The notes beneath the pieces are model-generated. The model was given only the letters and a program-made list of their open reading frames with translations. It made no database searches and was not told the DNA's origin. A stretch of DNA of 64,000 bases from Pelagimonas varians (GTDB taxonomy: Bacteria > Pseudomonadota > Alphaproteobacteria > Rhodobacterales > Rhodobacteraceae), in NCBI RefSeq assembly GCF_003208435.1, contig NZ_QKMF01000005.1, positions 186,001 through 250,000 on the forward strand, written 5' to 3'. The translations under genes were made by a program, and so were the position numbers. Shown in pieces: positions 7,975 through 17,677 of the stretch (position 1 is the first letter of the stretch; each line of letters opens with the position of its first letter).

Positions 7975-9360
7975 ATGACACTGACTTTTGCCACTCCAGA
8001 TACGCCAGCCATCCCTCTTCACGTTTTGTCGTCCGACAGGCTGGACGGGTGGCTGCAAAATCAAAGCGATCAGGTTCGGGCATGGATCGAAACCAATGGG
8101 TTTACCGCGTCTCTCGGCTCTGCCTTGATGCTGCCGGGGGCCGATGGTCAAGCCGTCGCTGCGGTCGTGGGGTATGGGGCAGCTGCATCTAGAAAACGGG
8201 GGCGGTTTAATCTGGCAGCCTCGGTGCCAAAGCTGGCTCCGGGGGTTTATGCATTGGCAGGTGGCGTTGCAGACGATGATCTGGAAACAGAGTGTTTGGG
8301 GTGGCTGCTCGAATCCTATCAGTTTGAGACGTATCGCAAACAATCCGGAAAGCTTCGTCAATTGATCGCACCCAAAGGTGTCGATGCTGAGCGCATCCAA
8401 TCTTTTGCCATCTCCGAGGCGTTAACCCGCGACCTTATCAACACCCCGGCCGCGGATATGGGGCCGGATGCCTTGGAAAATGCGGTTCAGACGTTGGCCA
8501 GTCAATTTGGGGCACAGATCACAGTGACCAAAGGTGATGATCTGTTGGAAAGCAACTTGCCGATGATTCACGCGGTTGGCCGAGCGGCACAGCAAGCCCC
8601 GCGTTTGCTTGATCTGCGTTGGGGGGAAGTGGGACCCAAGCTGACGTTAGTGGGCAAGGGTGTTTGCTTTGACACTGGGGGGCTAAATTTGAAACCCGGC
8701 GCATCCATGGGCTTGATGAAAAAGGACATGGGCGGCGCGGCGAATGTGATTGCTTTGGCGCGGATGATCATGCAGGCGGGCTTGGCTGTACAGTTGCGCG
8801 TTTTGATACCGGCCGTTGAAAACGCCGTTTCCGGTAATAGCTTTCGCCCGGGCGACATTTTGATGTCTCGCAAGGGTTTGACCGTGGAAATCAACAATAC
8901 AGACGCAGAGGGGCGTTTGGTTTTGGCGGACGCATTGGCGCTTGGGGATGAAGACAACCCTGATATGATAGTCTCAATGGCGACGTTGACCGGCGCGGCG
9001 CGGGTTGCAGTTGGGCCTGACCTGTCGCCATTCTATTGTGATGACGACGAACTGGCTGCTCAATTGTCTGCTGGAGGAGGGGTGGTCGCTGATCCGCTTT
9101 GGCGTATGCCATTTTGGGAGCCTTATGAGGCAATGATCGAGCCCGGCATTGCCGATCTTGATAACGCACCGGCAGGCGGTTTTGCTGGAAGTATCACCGC
9201 TGCGCTATTTTTGCGCCGCTTTGTCACCGAAACCCCGCGCTACGTGCATTTCGACATTTACGGCTGGCAACCGAAACCTGCACCTGCACGTACCAAGGGC
9301 GGTTTTGGACAAGGCACACGCGCAATTTTCGAAGCCTTGCCCAAGGCGCTTGGACTGTGA
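7975..9360 (+). CDS. Leucyl aminopeptidase family protein (peptidase M17)
   Basis: M17 enzymes remove N-terminal residues from peptides using two metal ions in a hexamer. This 461-residue protein keeps every ligand: K228, D233, D251, D310 and E312, with exactly the spacing of E. coli PepA (K270, D275, D293, D352, E354), plus R314 in the NTDAEGRL signature. It is shorter at the N-terminus than PepA, as in the family's compact members. The ATG at 7975 is chosen over the upstream frame start at 7933. Its stop overlaps the GTG of the NlpC/P60 gene by four bases (GTGA), so the two are translationally coupled, suggesting joint peptide or muropeptide turnover. Confidence 0.94.
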   Translation: MTLTFATPDTPAIPLHVLSSDRLDGWLQNQSDQVRAWIETNGFTASLGSALMLPGADGQAVAAVVGYGAAASRKRGRFNLAASVPKLAPGVYALAGGVADDDLETECLGWLLESYQFETYRKQSGKLRQLIAPKGVDAERIQSFAISEALTRDLINTPAADMGPDALENAVQTLASQFGAQITVTKGDDLLESNLPMIHAVGRAAQQAPRLLDLRWGEVGPKLTLVGKGVCFDTGGLNLKPGASMGLMKKDMGGAANVIALARMIMQAGLAVQLRVLIPAVENAVSGNSFRPGDILMSRKGLTVEINNTDAEGRLVLADALALGDEDNPDMIVSMATLTGAARVAVGPDLSPFYCDDDELAAQLSAGGGVVADPLWRMPFWEPYEAMIEPGIADLDNAPAGGFAGSITAALFLRRFVTETPRYVHFDIYGWQPKPAPARTKGGFGQGTRAIFEALPKALGL

Positions 9361-10220
9361 ACGACAGGCGTCTTACACCGGCCAACGGGCGGGTGGCGGC
9401 GACTGGTTTGCGCGGGCAGATTCAGGCGGAACGGTTTGTCGATGGGGTTTTGCAGCAGGTCATTGACGCGCCGTTTTTACATCGTGAACCCCGCGGTTCC
9501 CGTGATCGGCAACTGCTATGGGGGGATGCATTTCGGGTCTATGATCAAGGCAATGATTGGGTGTTCGGACAGTCCCTAAAGGACGGCTATGTCGGGTATG
9601 TGCACCATCCTCTGACTGAACCACAGACGCTCACGCACCGTGTCGATGTGCGCACGACTTGGGCCTATCCGGTGGCTGGTTTCAAACAGCCCGCTCTGCA
9701 TGAACTGCATTTCAATAGCTTTGTTTGTGTGGTGGATCATGATGGAAAGTGGGCGCAGATTTCAGTTGCGGGAGGGGAATTGATTGCGGCCCATCGGGCA
9801 TTTGTTCCTGTTGCCCATCTGGCCCCGATCGCAGATCGCCGTGTTGATCCGGTCGCGGTTGCCGCTCAGTTTCTTGGGACACCTTATGTGTGGGCGGGCA
9901 ATTCAGGGTTTGGTATCGATTGTTCAGGTCTGGTTCAGGCGGCGTGCCATGCGTGCGGTGTCCCATGCCCCGGTGACAGCGATTTGCAAGAAGCGGCGCT
10001 TGGGGAGACGGTTCCCGAAGGGACGCAGGCGCAATCCGGAGACTTGTTTTTTTGGAGGGGGCATGTGGCAATGGCCGTCGACAGCGAAACGATGATCCAT
10101 GCTAACGCCCATCATATGTCTGTGTCGTATGAACCAATCTCTGATGCGATCTTGCGGATCGAGGAACAGGGGGATGGGCCTGTGACGCGGCATGCTCGGA
10201 TTAACTGGGACAAGCCGTGA
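9357..10220 (+). CDS. NlpC/P60 (C40) peptidase with N-terminal SH3-like region
   Basis: The C-terminal half (about residues 160-285) is an NlpC/P60 domain with catalytic C189 in GIDCSGLVQ and H236 in GHVAMAVD, typical of endopeptidases cutting D-gamma-glutamyl-diaminopimelate bonds in cell-wall peptides. The first 155 residues contain two SH3-like strands-rich repeats, as in dipeptidyl-peptidase VI-type enzymes. There is no signal peptide, so it probably acts on recycled muropeptides in the cytoplasm. That fits its translational coupling (GTG start overlapping the upstream TGA) to the M17 aminopeptidase. Confidence 0.9.
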   Translation: MNDRRLTPANGRVAATGLRGQIQAERFVDGVLQQVIDAPFLHREPRGSRDRQLLWGDAFRVYDQGNDWVFGQSLKDGYVGYVHHPLTEPQTLTHRVDVRTTWAYPVAGFKQPALHELHFNSFVCVVDHDGKWAQISVAGGELIAAHRAFVPVAHLAPIADRRVDPVAVAAQFLGTPYVWAGNSGFGIDCSGLVQAACHACGVPCPGDSDLQEAALGETVPEGTQAQSGDLFFWRGHVAMAVDSETMIHANAHHMSVSYEPISDAILRIEEQGDGPVTRHARINWDKP

Positions 10221-10313
10221 CGCAAACGACGCTTTTAGGCGTTGCGCCGTGTTTAAATGTTGCTGCACGCGTAGAACCTGCAATCATAACCTGAACCAGC
10301 CGATAGGTGATCC

Positions 10314-11270
10314 ATGACTTCCGATCCGTTTTTCCACCCCGTTTCCGGGTTTGATTTGCCGCGCTTTGCAGGTGTGCCGACATTCATGCGCTTGCCGCAT
10401 GTGGCTCCTGATCACCCTCGTTTCAGTGATGTTGATGTGGGCCTTGTCGGGGTGCCTTGGGACAGTGGAACCACAAACCGTCCGGGACCGCGCCATGGGC
10501 CTCGCCAGTTGCGCGATGCATCTACAATGATCCGCGCGCAGCACCCTGTGTCGGGGATGCGCCCGTTTGAGCAGGTCAATTGCGCAGATCTGGGGGATGT
10601 TGGGCCAAATCCGGCGGATATTCAGGATTCTATGACTCGGATTACGGATTTTTACACCACTTTACATGCGGCGGGGATGCGGCCCCTAACAGCGGGCGGA
10701 GATCATTTGACGTCCCTGCCTGTGTTGCGGGCTTTGGCCAAAGACTCGGCGTTGGGCATGGTGCATTTCGACAGCCACACCGACCTGTTCAATTCCTATT
10801 TCGGCGGCACGATGTTTACCCATGGCACCCCCTTTCGCCGCGCCGTGGAAGAGGGGCTTTTGGACCCCAAACGCATTGTACAGATTGGCATTCGGGGCAC
10901 GATGTACGACAGTGAAGATCGCGATTTTGCTGCGGCCACGGGCATTCGAATCATCCCGATAGAAGAGTTTTTTGCACGCGGTATCCCCGACGTCATGATC
11001 GAGGCCCGCGAGATTGTCGGCTCTGCTCCAACCTATGTCAGCTATGACATTGATTTCGTCGATCCAACCTTTGCGCCCGGCACCGGAACGCCCGAAGTCG
11101 GTGGCCCAAACAGTTTTCAGGCTTTGCAGGTCTGCCGGGAGCTTTACGGGCTGAATATTGTAGGGGCTGATATGGTCGAAGTGTCGCCGCCCTTTGATGA
11201 AAGCGGCGGGACTGCGTTCTTGGGCGCTTCGATTATGTTTGAACTGCTTTGTGCGATGCTAGCCCGCTAA
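10314..11270 (+). CDS. speB: Agmatinase / arginase-family ureohydrolase
   Basis: The 318-residue product has the complete dimanganese site of the arginase fold: H131 (GGDH), D153-x-H155-x-D157 (DSHTD) and D245-x-D247 (SYDIDFVDP). The sequence fits agmatinase, which releases urea from agmatine to form putrescine. Guanidinobutyrase or another guanidino-acid hydrolase remains possible because the family's substrate loops cannot be told apart by eye. It is monocistronic on the plus strand and ends three bases before the convergent DUF2794 gene. No urease or transporter gene adjoins it. Confidence 0.88.
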   Translation: MTSDPFFHPVSGFDLPRFAGVPTFMRLPHVAPDHPRFSDVDVGLVGVPWDSGTTNRPGPRHGPRQLRDASTMIRAQHPVSGMRPFEQVNCADLGDVGPNPADIQDSMTRITDFYTTLHAAGMRPLTAGGDHLTSLPVLRALAKDSALGMVHFDSHTDLFNSYFGGTMFTHGTPFRRAVEEGLLDPKRIVQIGIRGTMYDSEDRDFAAATGIRIIPIEEFFARGIPDVMIEAREIVGSAPTYVSYDIDFVDPTFAPGTGTPEVGGPNSFQALQVCRELYGLNIVGADMVEVSPPFDESGGTAFLGASIMFELLCAMLAR

Positions 11271-11273
11271 AGG

Positions 11274-11615
11274 CTACTTTACGGCGCGGATCAATTTACG
11301 TTCCAGCACGCGCAAAACGGTTTTTAGGTCGTGTCCGCGTTTCAAGACCTGTCCGTCGGTACCAAAGACTGCGTATTCGCCTTGGCGTGCCCGCAGTTTT
11401 GGCCGCTTTTCGATCCGGTAGAGCGGGTGTTCGGCGGTCCGCTGAAACACTGAAAATACAGCGACATCGCGTAGGTTGGAAATGCCGTAATCGCGCCATT
11501 CGCCTGCGGCCACCATCCGGCCATAGAGCGACATTATCACACCCAGTTCAGGGCGTTGAAAGGCAACGACGTCGCTGGAATGCGGGCTGCCAGAGAAGGG
11601 GGTAATACTATTCAT
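11274..11615 (-). CDS. DUF2794 family protein
   Basis: The 113-residue product contains the conserved core MSLYGRMVAAGEWRDYGI and PLYRIEKRPKL-RARQGEY followed by a basic C-terminal helix, which I recognise as the alphaproteobacterial DUF2794 family of unknown function. It lies 39 bases after paaX on the same strand, so it may be read through from the paaZ-paaX transcript. That linkage is probably positional rather than functional, as the family is found in many species without phenylacetate genes. Confidence 0.8.
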   Translation of the reverse strand: MNSITPFSGSPHSSDVVAFQRPELGVIMSLYGRMVAAGEWRDYGISNLRDVAVFSVFQRTAEHPLYRIEKRPKLRARQGEYAVFGTDGQVLKRGHDLKTVLRVLERKLIRAVK

Positions 11616-11654
11616 AGCTTAGAATTGCGCCGTTTTCCCGCGTGATCAAGCGTT

Positions 11655-12446
11655 TTACGACAATCCGAAACGATTGGCTTGTGCTGTTTTTGCGCTGGGC
11701 ATGGCCGGCATTTCACCCGCTGCAGTGTCGAGCCAGGTTTCGGTTTGTGGGGTCAGCCGGTGATAGGTCGCCGCAACTTGTTGGTGCAGCGCTTGGACCG
11801 GAAAATCCTTTGGGAAAAACTCGGCTGGTACTTCGGGGTAGCGTAGAACAATTCTGCGCCAACGATGAATCAGTAAAATGCGGGCCGCGGCGGCGTCGAT
11901 CAAAGGAAGGTCTGCGTTGGTCAGGGCGAGCAGGTCCAAAGCCAGCCGATTGAGGGCTTCTTTGTGTTCAGTGGCCAAGCCATCCCAAATCGCTGTACCG
12001 CTATGTTTGCCGAGGGTTCCAGTGATCTCGAACCCTTTGGATGACACTGCCCCGTTGATATGCAGCCAGCCGCCTGCAACCCGTAAGGCACCTGGCGCAT
12101 CGGCCAAAGAAAAGCACCATGTTTGTACTGGACCTTTTCTAGGCGGTGCATATATCCGCGCCGTTGCCGGTCCGAATTCCTGTACGCCTGACGGGGTCAG
12201 TTTATAGCTGCTGGTACGGCCGGTTTTGCGGCCCTCAACCCATCCGTCACGCGACAACCGCGACAATGCGGTGCGCAGCGCCCCGGATTCTATGCCAACC
12301 CGTCCCAAAAGTTGATTGAGGCGAACCGTTTGGACACGGCCACCGCGGTGCTGCACAAGATCACCAAACACCGTTATGACCAGCGACCAGACGCGGGGCC
12401 GCCCGTCGGCGTTCAAATTGGTGATCAGGGGTAAAAGCGGGTCCAT
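11655..12446 (-). CDS. paaX: PaaX family transcriptional regulator of phenylacetate degradation
   Basis: The 263-residue protein has the PaaX layout: an N-terminal winged helix (about residues 1-90, with RTALSRLSRDGWVEGRKTGRTSSYKL) and a C-terminal effector domain. PaaX proteins repress paa genes and are released by phenylacetyl-CoA. It lies 39 bases downstream of paaZ on the same strand, consistent with autoregulated co-transcription. A second candidate regulator, a TetR protein, lies at the other end of the cluster. Confidence 0.9.
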   Translation of the reverse strand: MDPLLPLITNLNADGRPRVWSLVITVFGDLVQHRGGRVQTVRLNQLLGRVGIESGALRTALSRLSRDGWVEGRKTGRTSSYKLTPSGVQEFGPATARIYAPPRKGPVQTWCFSLADAPGALRVAGGWLHINGAVSSKGFEITGTLGKHSGTAIWDGLATEHKEALNRLALDLLALTNADLPLIDAAAARILLIHRWRRIVLRYPEVPAEFFPKDFPVQALHQQVAATYHRLTPQTETWLDTAAGEMPAMPSAKTAQANRFGLS

Positions 12447-12485
12447 GCCCCTGTCATAAATGGCTATTCGTGCAAAGGCAAAGTG

Positions 12486-14498
12486 TCAGCGCTCATATGA
12501 AACCATCGTTAGCAGTTCATATTGGGCAACCTGATCGGCGTCCTGGTTGTAGAGGGTGACATTCCAAGCGACCTCTCCGTAATCGTCGGTACGCTGCGTT
12601 TTGCGTTTCGCGGTCAGCCGGACAGTGATTTTGTCACCGGGGCTGACGGGTTTTTGAAAGCTCAGGCTGTTCAAGCCGGTGTTGGCCAGAACCGGACCGG
12701 GGTCGGGCTGAACAAATAGACCTGCCGCAAAGCTAAGCAGCAAATAACCATGCGCGACACGGCCCGGAAAGAACGGGTTCGCCTTGGCGGCGTCGTCATC
12801 CATATGGGCATAGAATGTATCGCCGGTGAAATGTGCAAAGTGTTCGATATCCGCCAAGGTGACTTCGCGTGGATCGGTGGTGATCGTTTCGCCAATCTCG
12901 ATCTCGCGGAAGGTGCGTTGAAACGGATGTTGCGGCGCTGGCTTTTCTGTCGCCCCCGGCACCCATTGGCCGGTGATTGCGGTTAAAACATCCGGGCTGC
13001 CTTGGATTGCAGTGCGCTGCATATAGTGCAAGACGCCGCGCACGCCGCCCAATTCTTCGCCGCCACCCGCGCGGCCGGGGCCGCCGTGGACCAGATGGGG
13101 CAGGGGGGAACCATGGCCGGTGCCTTCGGCCATGCTGTCGCGATCCGATATATACAAGCGGCCATGCCACGCGGCACTGGCGAGCGTAACCTCGCGCGCG
13201 ACCTGAGGATCATGGGTGATCAGCGAGGCGACAAGAGAGCCTTGCCCACGATTGGCCAGTTCGGCCGCATGTGCCGTATCGCGGTAAGGCAGCAGCGTGG
13301 AAACCGGACCAAAAGCCTCGACCGCATGAATATTTTGCGCGGCATCCGGATCGTTGCAGCGAAACAGCATCGGCGCAACAAAACCGGGGCCGTCCGGCAA
13401 ATCAAAGGCGCTTGCGTCAAGGATTTGCTCTGCTTCGATGCCAATCATGGCGGCCTTTTCCAACACGTCGGCTTTTTGGCCGGCGGACACCAAGGCCCCC
13501 ATCCGCGGGTCATCTGCCGGATCGCCAATGGTGGTTTTCCTAAGGCGTTCTGTCAGTGCCTCTGACACGGTATCAAGTTGGGCTTGCGGCACGATCATCC
13601 GGCGGATTGCCGTACATTTCTGCCCTGCTTTAACGGTCATTTCGCTGGCGGCTTGCTTGATGAACAAATCAAATTCAGGCGTGCCGGGGGCCGCGTCCGG
13701 ACCTAGGATCGATGCATTCAGGCTGTCTTGTTCGGCAGTGAAACGGGTGGAATTGCGCATGATGTGGGGGTTGCTGCGCAGCATCAGCGCCGTATCGGCT
13801 GAGCCGGTAAAGGCAACCACATCTTGCGCCCCGAGCCGGTCAAGAAGATCACCGGTGCCGCCGACGATCAACTGGATGGCACCCTCCGGCAAAAGTCCGG
13901 ATTCGATCATCATTCGAAGACAGGCTTCGGTTAAAAAGCAGGTCTGGGTGGCGGGTTTCACAATGGCAGGGACACCGGCCAGCAATGTAGGGGCCAGTTT
14001 CTCCAACATACCCCAAACCGGAAAATTGAAGGCGTTGATATGAACCGCAACCCCTTGCAAAGGCGTCGCAATATGCTGGGCCAGAAAGGTTCCCTTGCGG
14101 CTTGTCTGTTCGATGTCCCCGTCAATATAGACATGCCCGTCGGGCATTTCGCGCCGCCCCTTTGAGGCAATGACCATCATGGTGATGATTCCGCCATCTA
14201 TGTCGATGCCGCCGTCGCGCCGCGTTGCCCCTGTCAGGGGGTTGATCGCATACAGCCCCTCCTTGCGTGTGTCCAAATAAACGGCGAGGGCTTTGAGCAT
14301 TTTTGCGCGTTGATGGAATGTCATGGCGCGCAAAGCCGGGCCACCGGTTTGAACGGCATGGGATACCATCGCGCCAAAGTCGAGATCGCTACCGCCGGCG
14401 CGGGCAATGGCAGCACCGGTTACCGGGCTGGCGATGGTTTTGGCATTCGCACCCGGTGCAATCCAGCGCCCATGGGCAAAGCTATGTGGTTCCAGCAT
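12486..14498 (-). CDS. paaZ: Bifunctional oxepin-CoA hydrolase / 3-oxo-5,6-dehydrosuberyl-CoA semialdehyde dehydrogenase
   Basis: PaaZ opens the oxepin ring made from phenylacetyl-CoA epoxide and oxidises the resulting aldehyde. The 670-residue product has an N-terminal aldehyde dehydrogenase domain (to about residue 520, nucleophile in AGQKCTAIR) and a C-terminal MaoC-like R-hydratase domain (HMDDDAAKANPFFPGRVAHGY), the hallmark fusion. The ATG at 14498 is chosen over the longer frame because GGAGGAA precedes it closely. It starts divergently from paaI, sharing a 128-base control region with a perfect palindrome. Confidence 0.95.
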   Translation of the reverse strand: MLEPHSFAHGRWIAPGANAKTIASPVTGAAIARAGGSDLDFGAMVSHAVQTGGPALRAMTFHQRAKMLKALAVYLDTRKEGLYAINPLTGATRRDGGIDIDGGIITMMVIASKGRREMPDGHVYIDGDIEQTSRKGTFLAQHIATPLQGVAVHINAFNFPVWGMLEKLAPTLLAGVPAIVKPATQTCFLTEACLRMMIESGLLPEGAIQLIVGGTGDLLDRLGAQDVVAFTGSADTALMLRSNPHIMRNSTRFTAEQDSLNASILGPDAAPGTPEFDLFIKQAASEMTVKAGQKCTAIRRMIVPQAQLDTVSEALTERLRKTTIGDPADDPRMGALVSAGQKADVLEKAAMIGIEAEQILDASAFDLPDGPGFVAPMLFRCNDPDAAQNIHAVEAFGPVSTLLPYRDTAHAAELANRGQGSLVASLITHDPQVAREVTLASAAWHGRLYISDRDSMAEGTGHGSPLPHLVHGGPGRAGGGEELGGVRGVLHYMQRTAIQGSPDVLTAITGQWVPGATEKPAPQHPFQRTFREIEIGETITTDPREVTLADIEHFAHFTGDTFYAHMDDDAAKANPFFPGRVAHGYLLLSFAAGLFVQPDPGPVLANTGLNSLSFQKPVSPGDKITVRLTAKRKTQRTDDYGEVAWNVTLYNQDADQVAQYELLTMVSYER

Positions 14499-14580
14499 GA
14501 TGATTCCTCCGGTTTTGGCCGATGGCGGCCATGGTTGTGTGGCACCATGGTACAGATAAAAACGAAAATCAACATACTTG

Positions 14581-14594
14581 ACCGACCGGTCGGT
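14581..14594. promoter_or_regulatory. Perfect 14-bp palindrome, probable TetR-type operator
   Basis: ACCGACCGGTCGGT lies between the divergent paaZ and paaI genes, 33 bases before the paaI ATG. Palindromes of this form are typical TetR-family operators and resemble sites reported for PaaR-type regulators. A TetR gene closes the same cluster at 17678, making it the obvious candidate ligand; binding itself is inference. Confidence 0.65.
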
Positions 14595-14626
14595 TTTGTG
14601 CATCGTAAGGGACAGGAGGACGCTTC

Positions 14627-15064
14627 ATGACACCACAAGACCGTGCACGCCGATCAGCCGAGGCGATGTGGGCCACAGACACAGCCAGCCAAGAGATGGG
14701 AATGCGGATTGATGATATCGGTCCGGGTCGTGCTGTGCTGTCGATGGAGGTTCAACCGCGTCACTTGAACGGACATGGCAGTTGCCACGGCGGCTTCATC
14801 TTCACACTGGCGGACAGCGCCTTTGCCTTTGCGTGCAACAGTTACAACGCGGTGACCGTCGCTCAGGAGTGTCAGGTGACCTATCTCGCACCGGGACTGG
14901 TGGGCGAACGGTTGGTTGCAACGGCGATTGAACAAGCCAGACCCGGACGATCCGGAGTTTATGATGTGACAATCACCGGCGCAGACGGGCGTAAGGTGGC
15001 GCTGATGCGGGGCCTGTCTCGCACCATTAAAGGACAGCTCTTTGAGGAGAATGCAGATGCGTGA
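14627..15064 (+). CDS. paaI: Hydroxyphenylacetyl-CoA thioesterase
   Basis: PaaI is a hot-dog-fold thioesterase that rescues CoA from dead-end intermediates of phenylacetate catabolism. The 145-residue product contains the signature NGHGSCHGGFIFTLADSAFA with the catalytic aspartate D63. AGGAGG lies seven bases before the ATG. Its stop overlaps the first codons of the thiolase gene, so the two are translationally linked in the operon paaI-thiolase-paaK. Confidence 0.95.
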   Translation: MTPQDRARRSAEAMWATDTASQEMGMRIDDIGPGRAVLSMEVQPRHLNGHGSCHGGFIFTLADSAFAFACNSYNAVTVAQECQVTYLAPGLVGERLVATAIEQARPGRSGVYDVTITGADGRKVALMRGLSRTIKGQLFEENADA

Positions 15065-16247
15065 AGCATGGCTTTGCCAAGGCAGTAGAACACCAATTGG
15101 CCGCTATGGCGGTGCATTGTCCGGCGTTAGGCCTGATGATCTGCTGGCCGGTGTGATGCGGGCGGTCGTGCCCGAAGGACTGCCTGTGGACGAGGTAATC
15201 ATGGGCTGCGCCAATCAGGCAGGCGAAGACAATCGCAACGTGGCGCGTATGTCTGCTCTGCTGGCGGGTTTGGGCGATGACGTTCCAGGCGTGACGGTAA
15301 ACCGGTTATGTGGTTCGGGTTTGGATGCGGTGATGATGGCAGCACGGGCGATTAAGTGCGGCGAAGCCGAAATCGTGGTTGCGGGCGGTGTCGAAAGCAT
15401 GTCGCGCGCGCCATTTGTCCAAGGCAAAGCCGACAGCGCGTTTTCCCGCAAGGTCGAGATGTATGATACAACCATCGGCTGGCGCTTTGTGAACCGGCAG
15501 ATGAAGGCGCAATACGGCGTGGATTCGATGCCTGACACGGCTGAAAACGTTGCCGAAGATTTCAACATTTCCCGTACCGACCAAGATGCCTTTGCGTTCA
15601 GATCGCAAGAGCGGGCCGCTGCGGCCATTGCTTCGGGGCGTTTGGCGCGCGAAATCACGCCTGTGTTGATCCCGCAGCGCAAAGGGGATGCCCTTGCCTT
15701 TGATACGGACGAACATCCACGACTGACATCGATTGAGAAACTGGCCAGTCTACGCGCGCCTTTCCGTGAAGGCGGCAGTGTGACAGCGGGCAATGCTTCT
15801 GGGGTGAATGATGGAGCGGCGGCGCTGATTGTCGCCTCGCCTCAGGCGGCCGAAAAACATGGGCTAACACCCGTCGCACGTATTTTGGGTGGGGCCACGG
15901 CAGGTTTACCGCCACGGATCATGGGATTTGGTCCGGCCCCCGCGTCCAAAAAGCTGTTGGACCGACTGGGATTGAAGATCGGGCAGATGGACACGATCGA
16001 GCTGAACGAGGCCTTTGCTGCACAAGGGCTGGCGGTGACTCGCGATCTTGGATTGGCGGATGATGCGGCGCATGTGAACCCCAACGGCGGGGCCATTGCG
16101 CTGGGGCACCCCTTGGGCATGTCTGGCGCGCGTTTGGCGCTGACTGCAGGGCACACGCTGACCGAAACGGGTGGAAAATACGCGCTGTGCACAATGTGTA
16201 TCGGTGTGGGGCAGGGGATTGCCTTGGTAATGGAACGGCTTGGCTGA
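15057..16247 (+). CDS. paaJ: Thiolase, probable 3-oxoadipyl-CoA/3-oxo-5,6-dehydrosuberyl-CoA thiolase
   Basis: The 396-residue protein is a degradative-type thiolase: nucleophile C85 in NRLCGSGLD, GHPLGMSGAR histidine loop and the second cysteine in CTMCIGVGQG. In phenylacetate catabolism PaaJ performs two thiolytic steps yielding acetyl-CoA and succinyl-CoA; the operon position supports that role, though a PcaF-like or general acetyl-CoA acetyltransferase role cannot be excluded. Of three in-frame starts (TTG 15042, ATG 15051, ATG 15057) the last is chosen because GAGGAG at 15044-15049 is correctly spaced only from it. Confidence 0.88.
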   Translation: MREAWLCQGSRTPIGRYGGALSGVRPDDLLAGVMRAVVPEGLPVDEVIMGCANQAGEDNRNVARMSALLAGLGDDVPGVTVNRLCGSGLDAVMMAARAIKCGEAEIVVAGGVESMSRAPFVQGKADSAFSRKVEMYDTTIGWRFVNRQMKAQYGVDSMPDTAENVAEDFNISRTDQDAFAFRSQERAAAAIASGRLAREITPVLIPQRKGDALAFDTDEHPRLTSIEKLASLRAPFREGGSVTAGNASGVNDGAAALIVASPQAAEKHGLTPVARILGGATAGLPPRIMGFGPAPASKKLLDRLGLKIGQMDTIELNEAFAAQGLAVTRDLGLADDAAHVNPNGGAIALGHPLGMSGARLALTAGHTLTETGGKYALCTMCIGVGQGIALVMERLG

Positions 16248-16295
16248 GTTCCGGCCAATCATTTGGAATAACGGCAAGTCGGAGGAGGACGCGCC

Positions 16296-17600
16296 ATGGA
16301 GGATCTGACACCTCGTAAAGAGGATCTGGACCCAATTGAAATTGCATCGCGTGATGAAATTTCAGCACTGCAATTGCAGCGGATGAAGTGGTCGCTGCGT
16401 CATGCCTATGACAACGTTCCACATTACAAAGCCAGCTTTGATGCGGCCGGGGTTCACCCCGATGACCTGCACACATTGTCGGATCTGGCGAAGTTCCCGT
16501 TTACGGTGAAGGGGGATTTAAGGGCGAATTATCCGTTCGGAATGTTTGCAGTCCCGCGATCAAAAGTGATCCGCGTCCATGCGTCATCGGGCACCACCGG
16601 CCAGCCGACAGTTGTTGGCTATACCCGCGATGATCTGGATATGTGGTCATCAGTTGTGGCGCGCTGCCTGCGGGCGTCGGGCCTGCGGCCCGGAGATGTG
16701 TTGCACAATGCCTATGGGTATGGCTTGTTCACCGGCGGTTTGGGAATTCATGGCGGATCGGAAAAGCTGGGGCTGACCACAGTGCCGGTGTCCGGCGGGA
16801 TGACGCAAAGACAGGTGCGTCTGATCGAGGATTTCGGTGCGACTGGCATGACGGTTACGCCGTCTTATGCGCTCTCGATTATCGATGAATATGCGGCGCA
16901 GGGGCTCGATCCACGTAAAAGTCCGCTCAAAGTCGGGATTTTCGGGGCGGAGCCGTGGACAAATGCCATGCGGCTGGAGATCGAAGAGGCCTTTGATATG
17001 CACGCGGTGGATATCTATGGCTTGTCCGAAGTGATTGGTCCCGGCGTTGCCAACGAATGCGTGGAGACCAAAGACGGCCTACACATTTGGGAAGATCATT
17101 TCTATCCGGAAATCATCAATCCGGAGACGGGTGAGGTTGTTGAGGACGGGGAAATGGGGGAGCTGGTCTTTACTTCTCTGACCAAGCAGGCCTTTCCAAT
17201 CATTCGCTATCGCACGCGGGATTTGACGCGGCTTTTGCCCGGCACGGCACGGTCGATGCGGCGGATGGAAAAGGTGACTGGACGCAGCGATGATATGATC
17301 ATTTTGCGCGGTGTGAATGTTTTCCCGACGCAAATTGAAGAGCAGTTGATGAAGGTGGCTGCACTGGCCCCGCATTTCCAACTGGAATTGAACCGTGTGG
17401 GTCACAAAGACGAGATGCGGGTCAGGGTCGAAACCTTGCAAGATACCGTGGAACTTGGCGATATGGCTGGTAAGGAACTGGCTGCAAAGGTTAAGCAGGT
17501 GGTCGGGATTTCTATCAAGGTGGATGTCAGTTCGCCGGGTGGTGTGGTGCGTAGCCAAGGCAAAGCTGTCCGGATTGTCGATAACCGGCCCAAGGATTGA
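16296..17600 (+). CDS. paaK: Phenylacetate-CoA ligase
   Basis: PaaK activates phenylacetate with ATP and CoA, the entry step of the pathway. The 434-residue product has the AMP-binding loop SSGTTGQPT (97-105), the YGLSEVIGPG motif and the YRTRDLTRLL segment typical of the family, in the compact length characteristic of PaaK. A strong GGAGGAGG lies just before the ATG. It follows the thiolase by 48 bases and precedes the TetR gene, completing a plus-strand operon. Confidence 0.95.
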   Translation: MEDLTPRKEDLDPIEIASRDEISALQLQRMKWSLRHAYDNVPHYKASFDAAGVHPDDLHTLSDLAKFPFTVKGDLRANYPFGMFAVPRSKVIRVHASSGTTGQPTVVGYTRDDLDMWSSVVARCLRASGLRPGDVLHNAYGYGLFTGGLGIHGGSEKLGLTTVPVSGGMTQRQVRLIEDFGATGMTVTPSYALSIIDEYAAQGLDPRKSPLKVGIFGAEPWTNAMRLEIEEAFDMHAVDIYGLSEVIGPGVANECVETKDGLHIWEDHFYPEIINPETGEVVEDGEMGELVFTSLTKQAFPIIRYRTRDLTRLLPGTARSMRRMEKVTGRSDDMIILRGVNVFPTQIEEQLMKVAALAPHFQLELNRVGHKDEMRVRVETLQDTVELGDMAGKELAAKVKQVVGISIKVDVSSPGGVVRSQGKAVRIVDNRPKD

Positions 17601-17677
17601 TGGAACGGGGCTGGCGCTGGGCTGCGCCTTCGCCCCACCCACCGTCCCATCGGGGTGCTGTTTAGAGAGGGCTGATT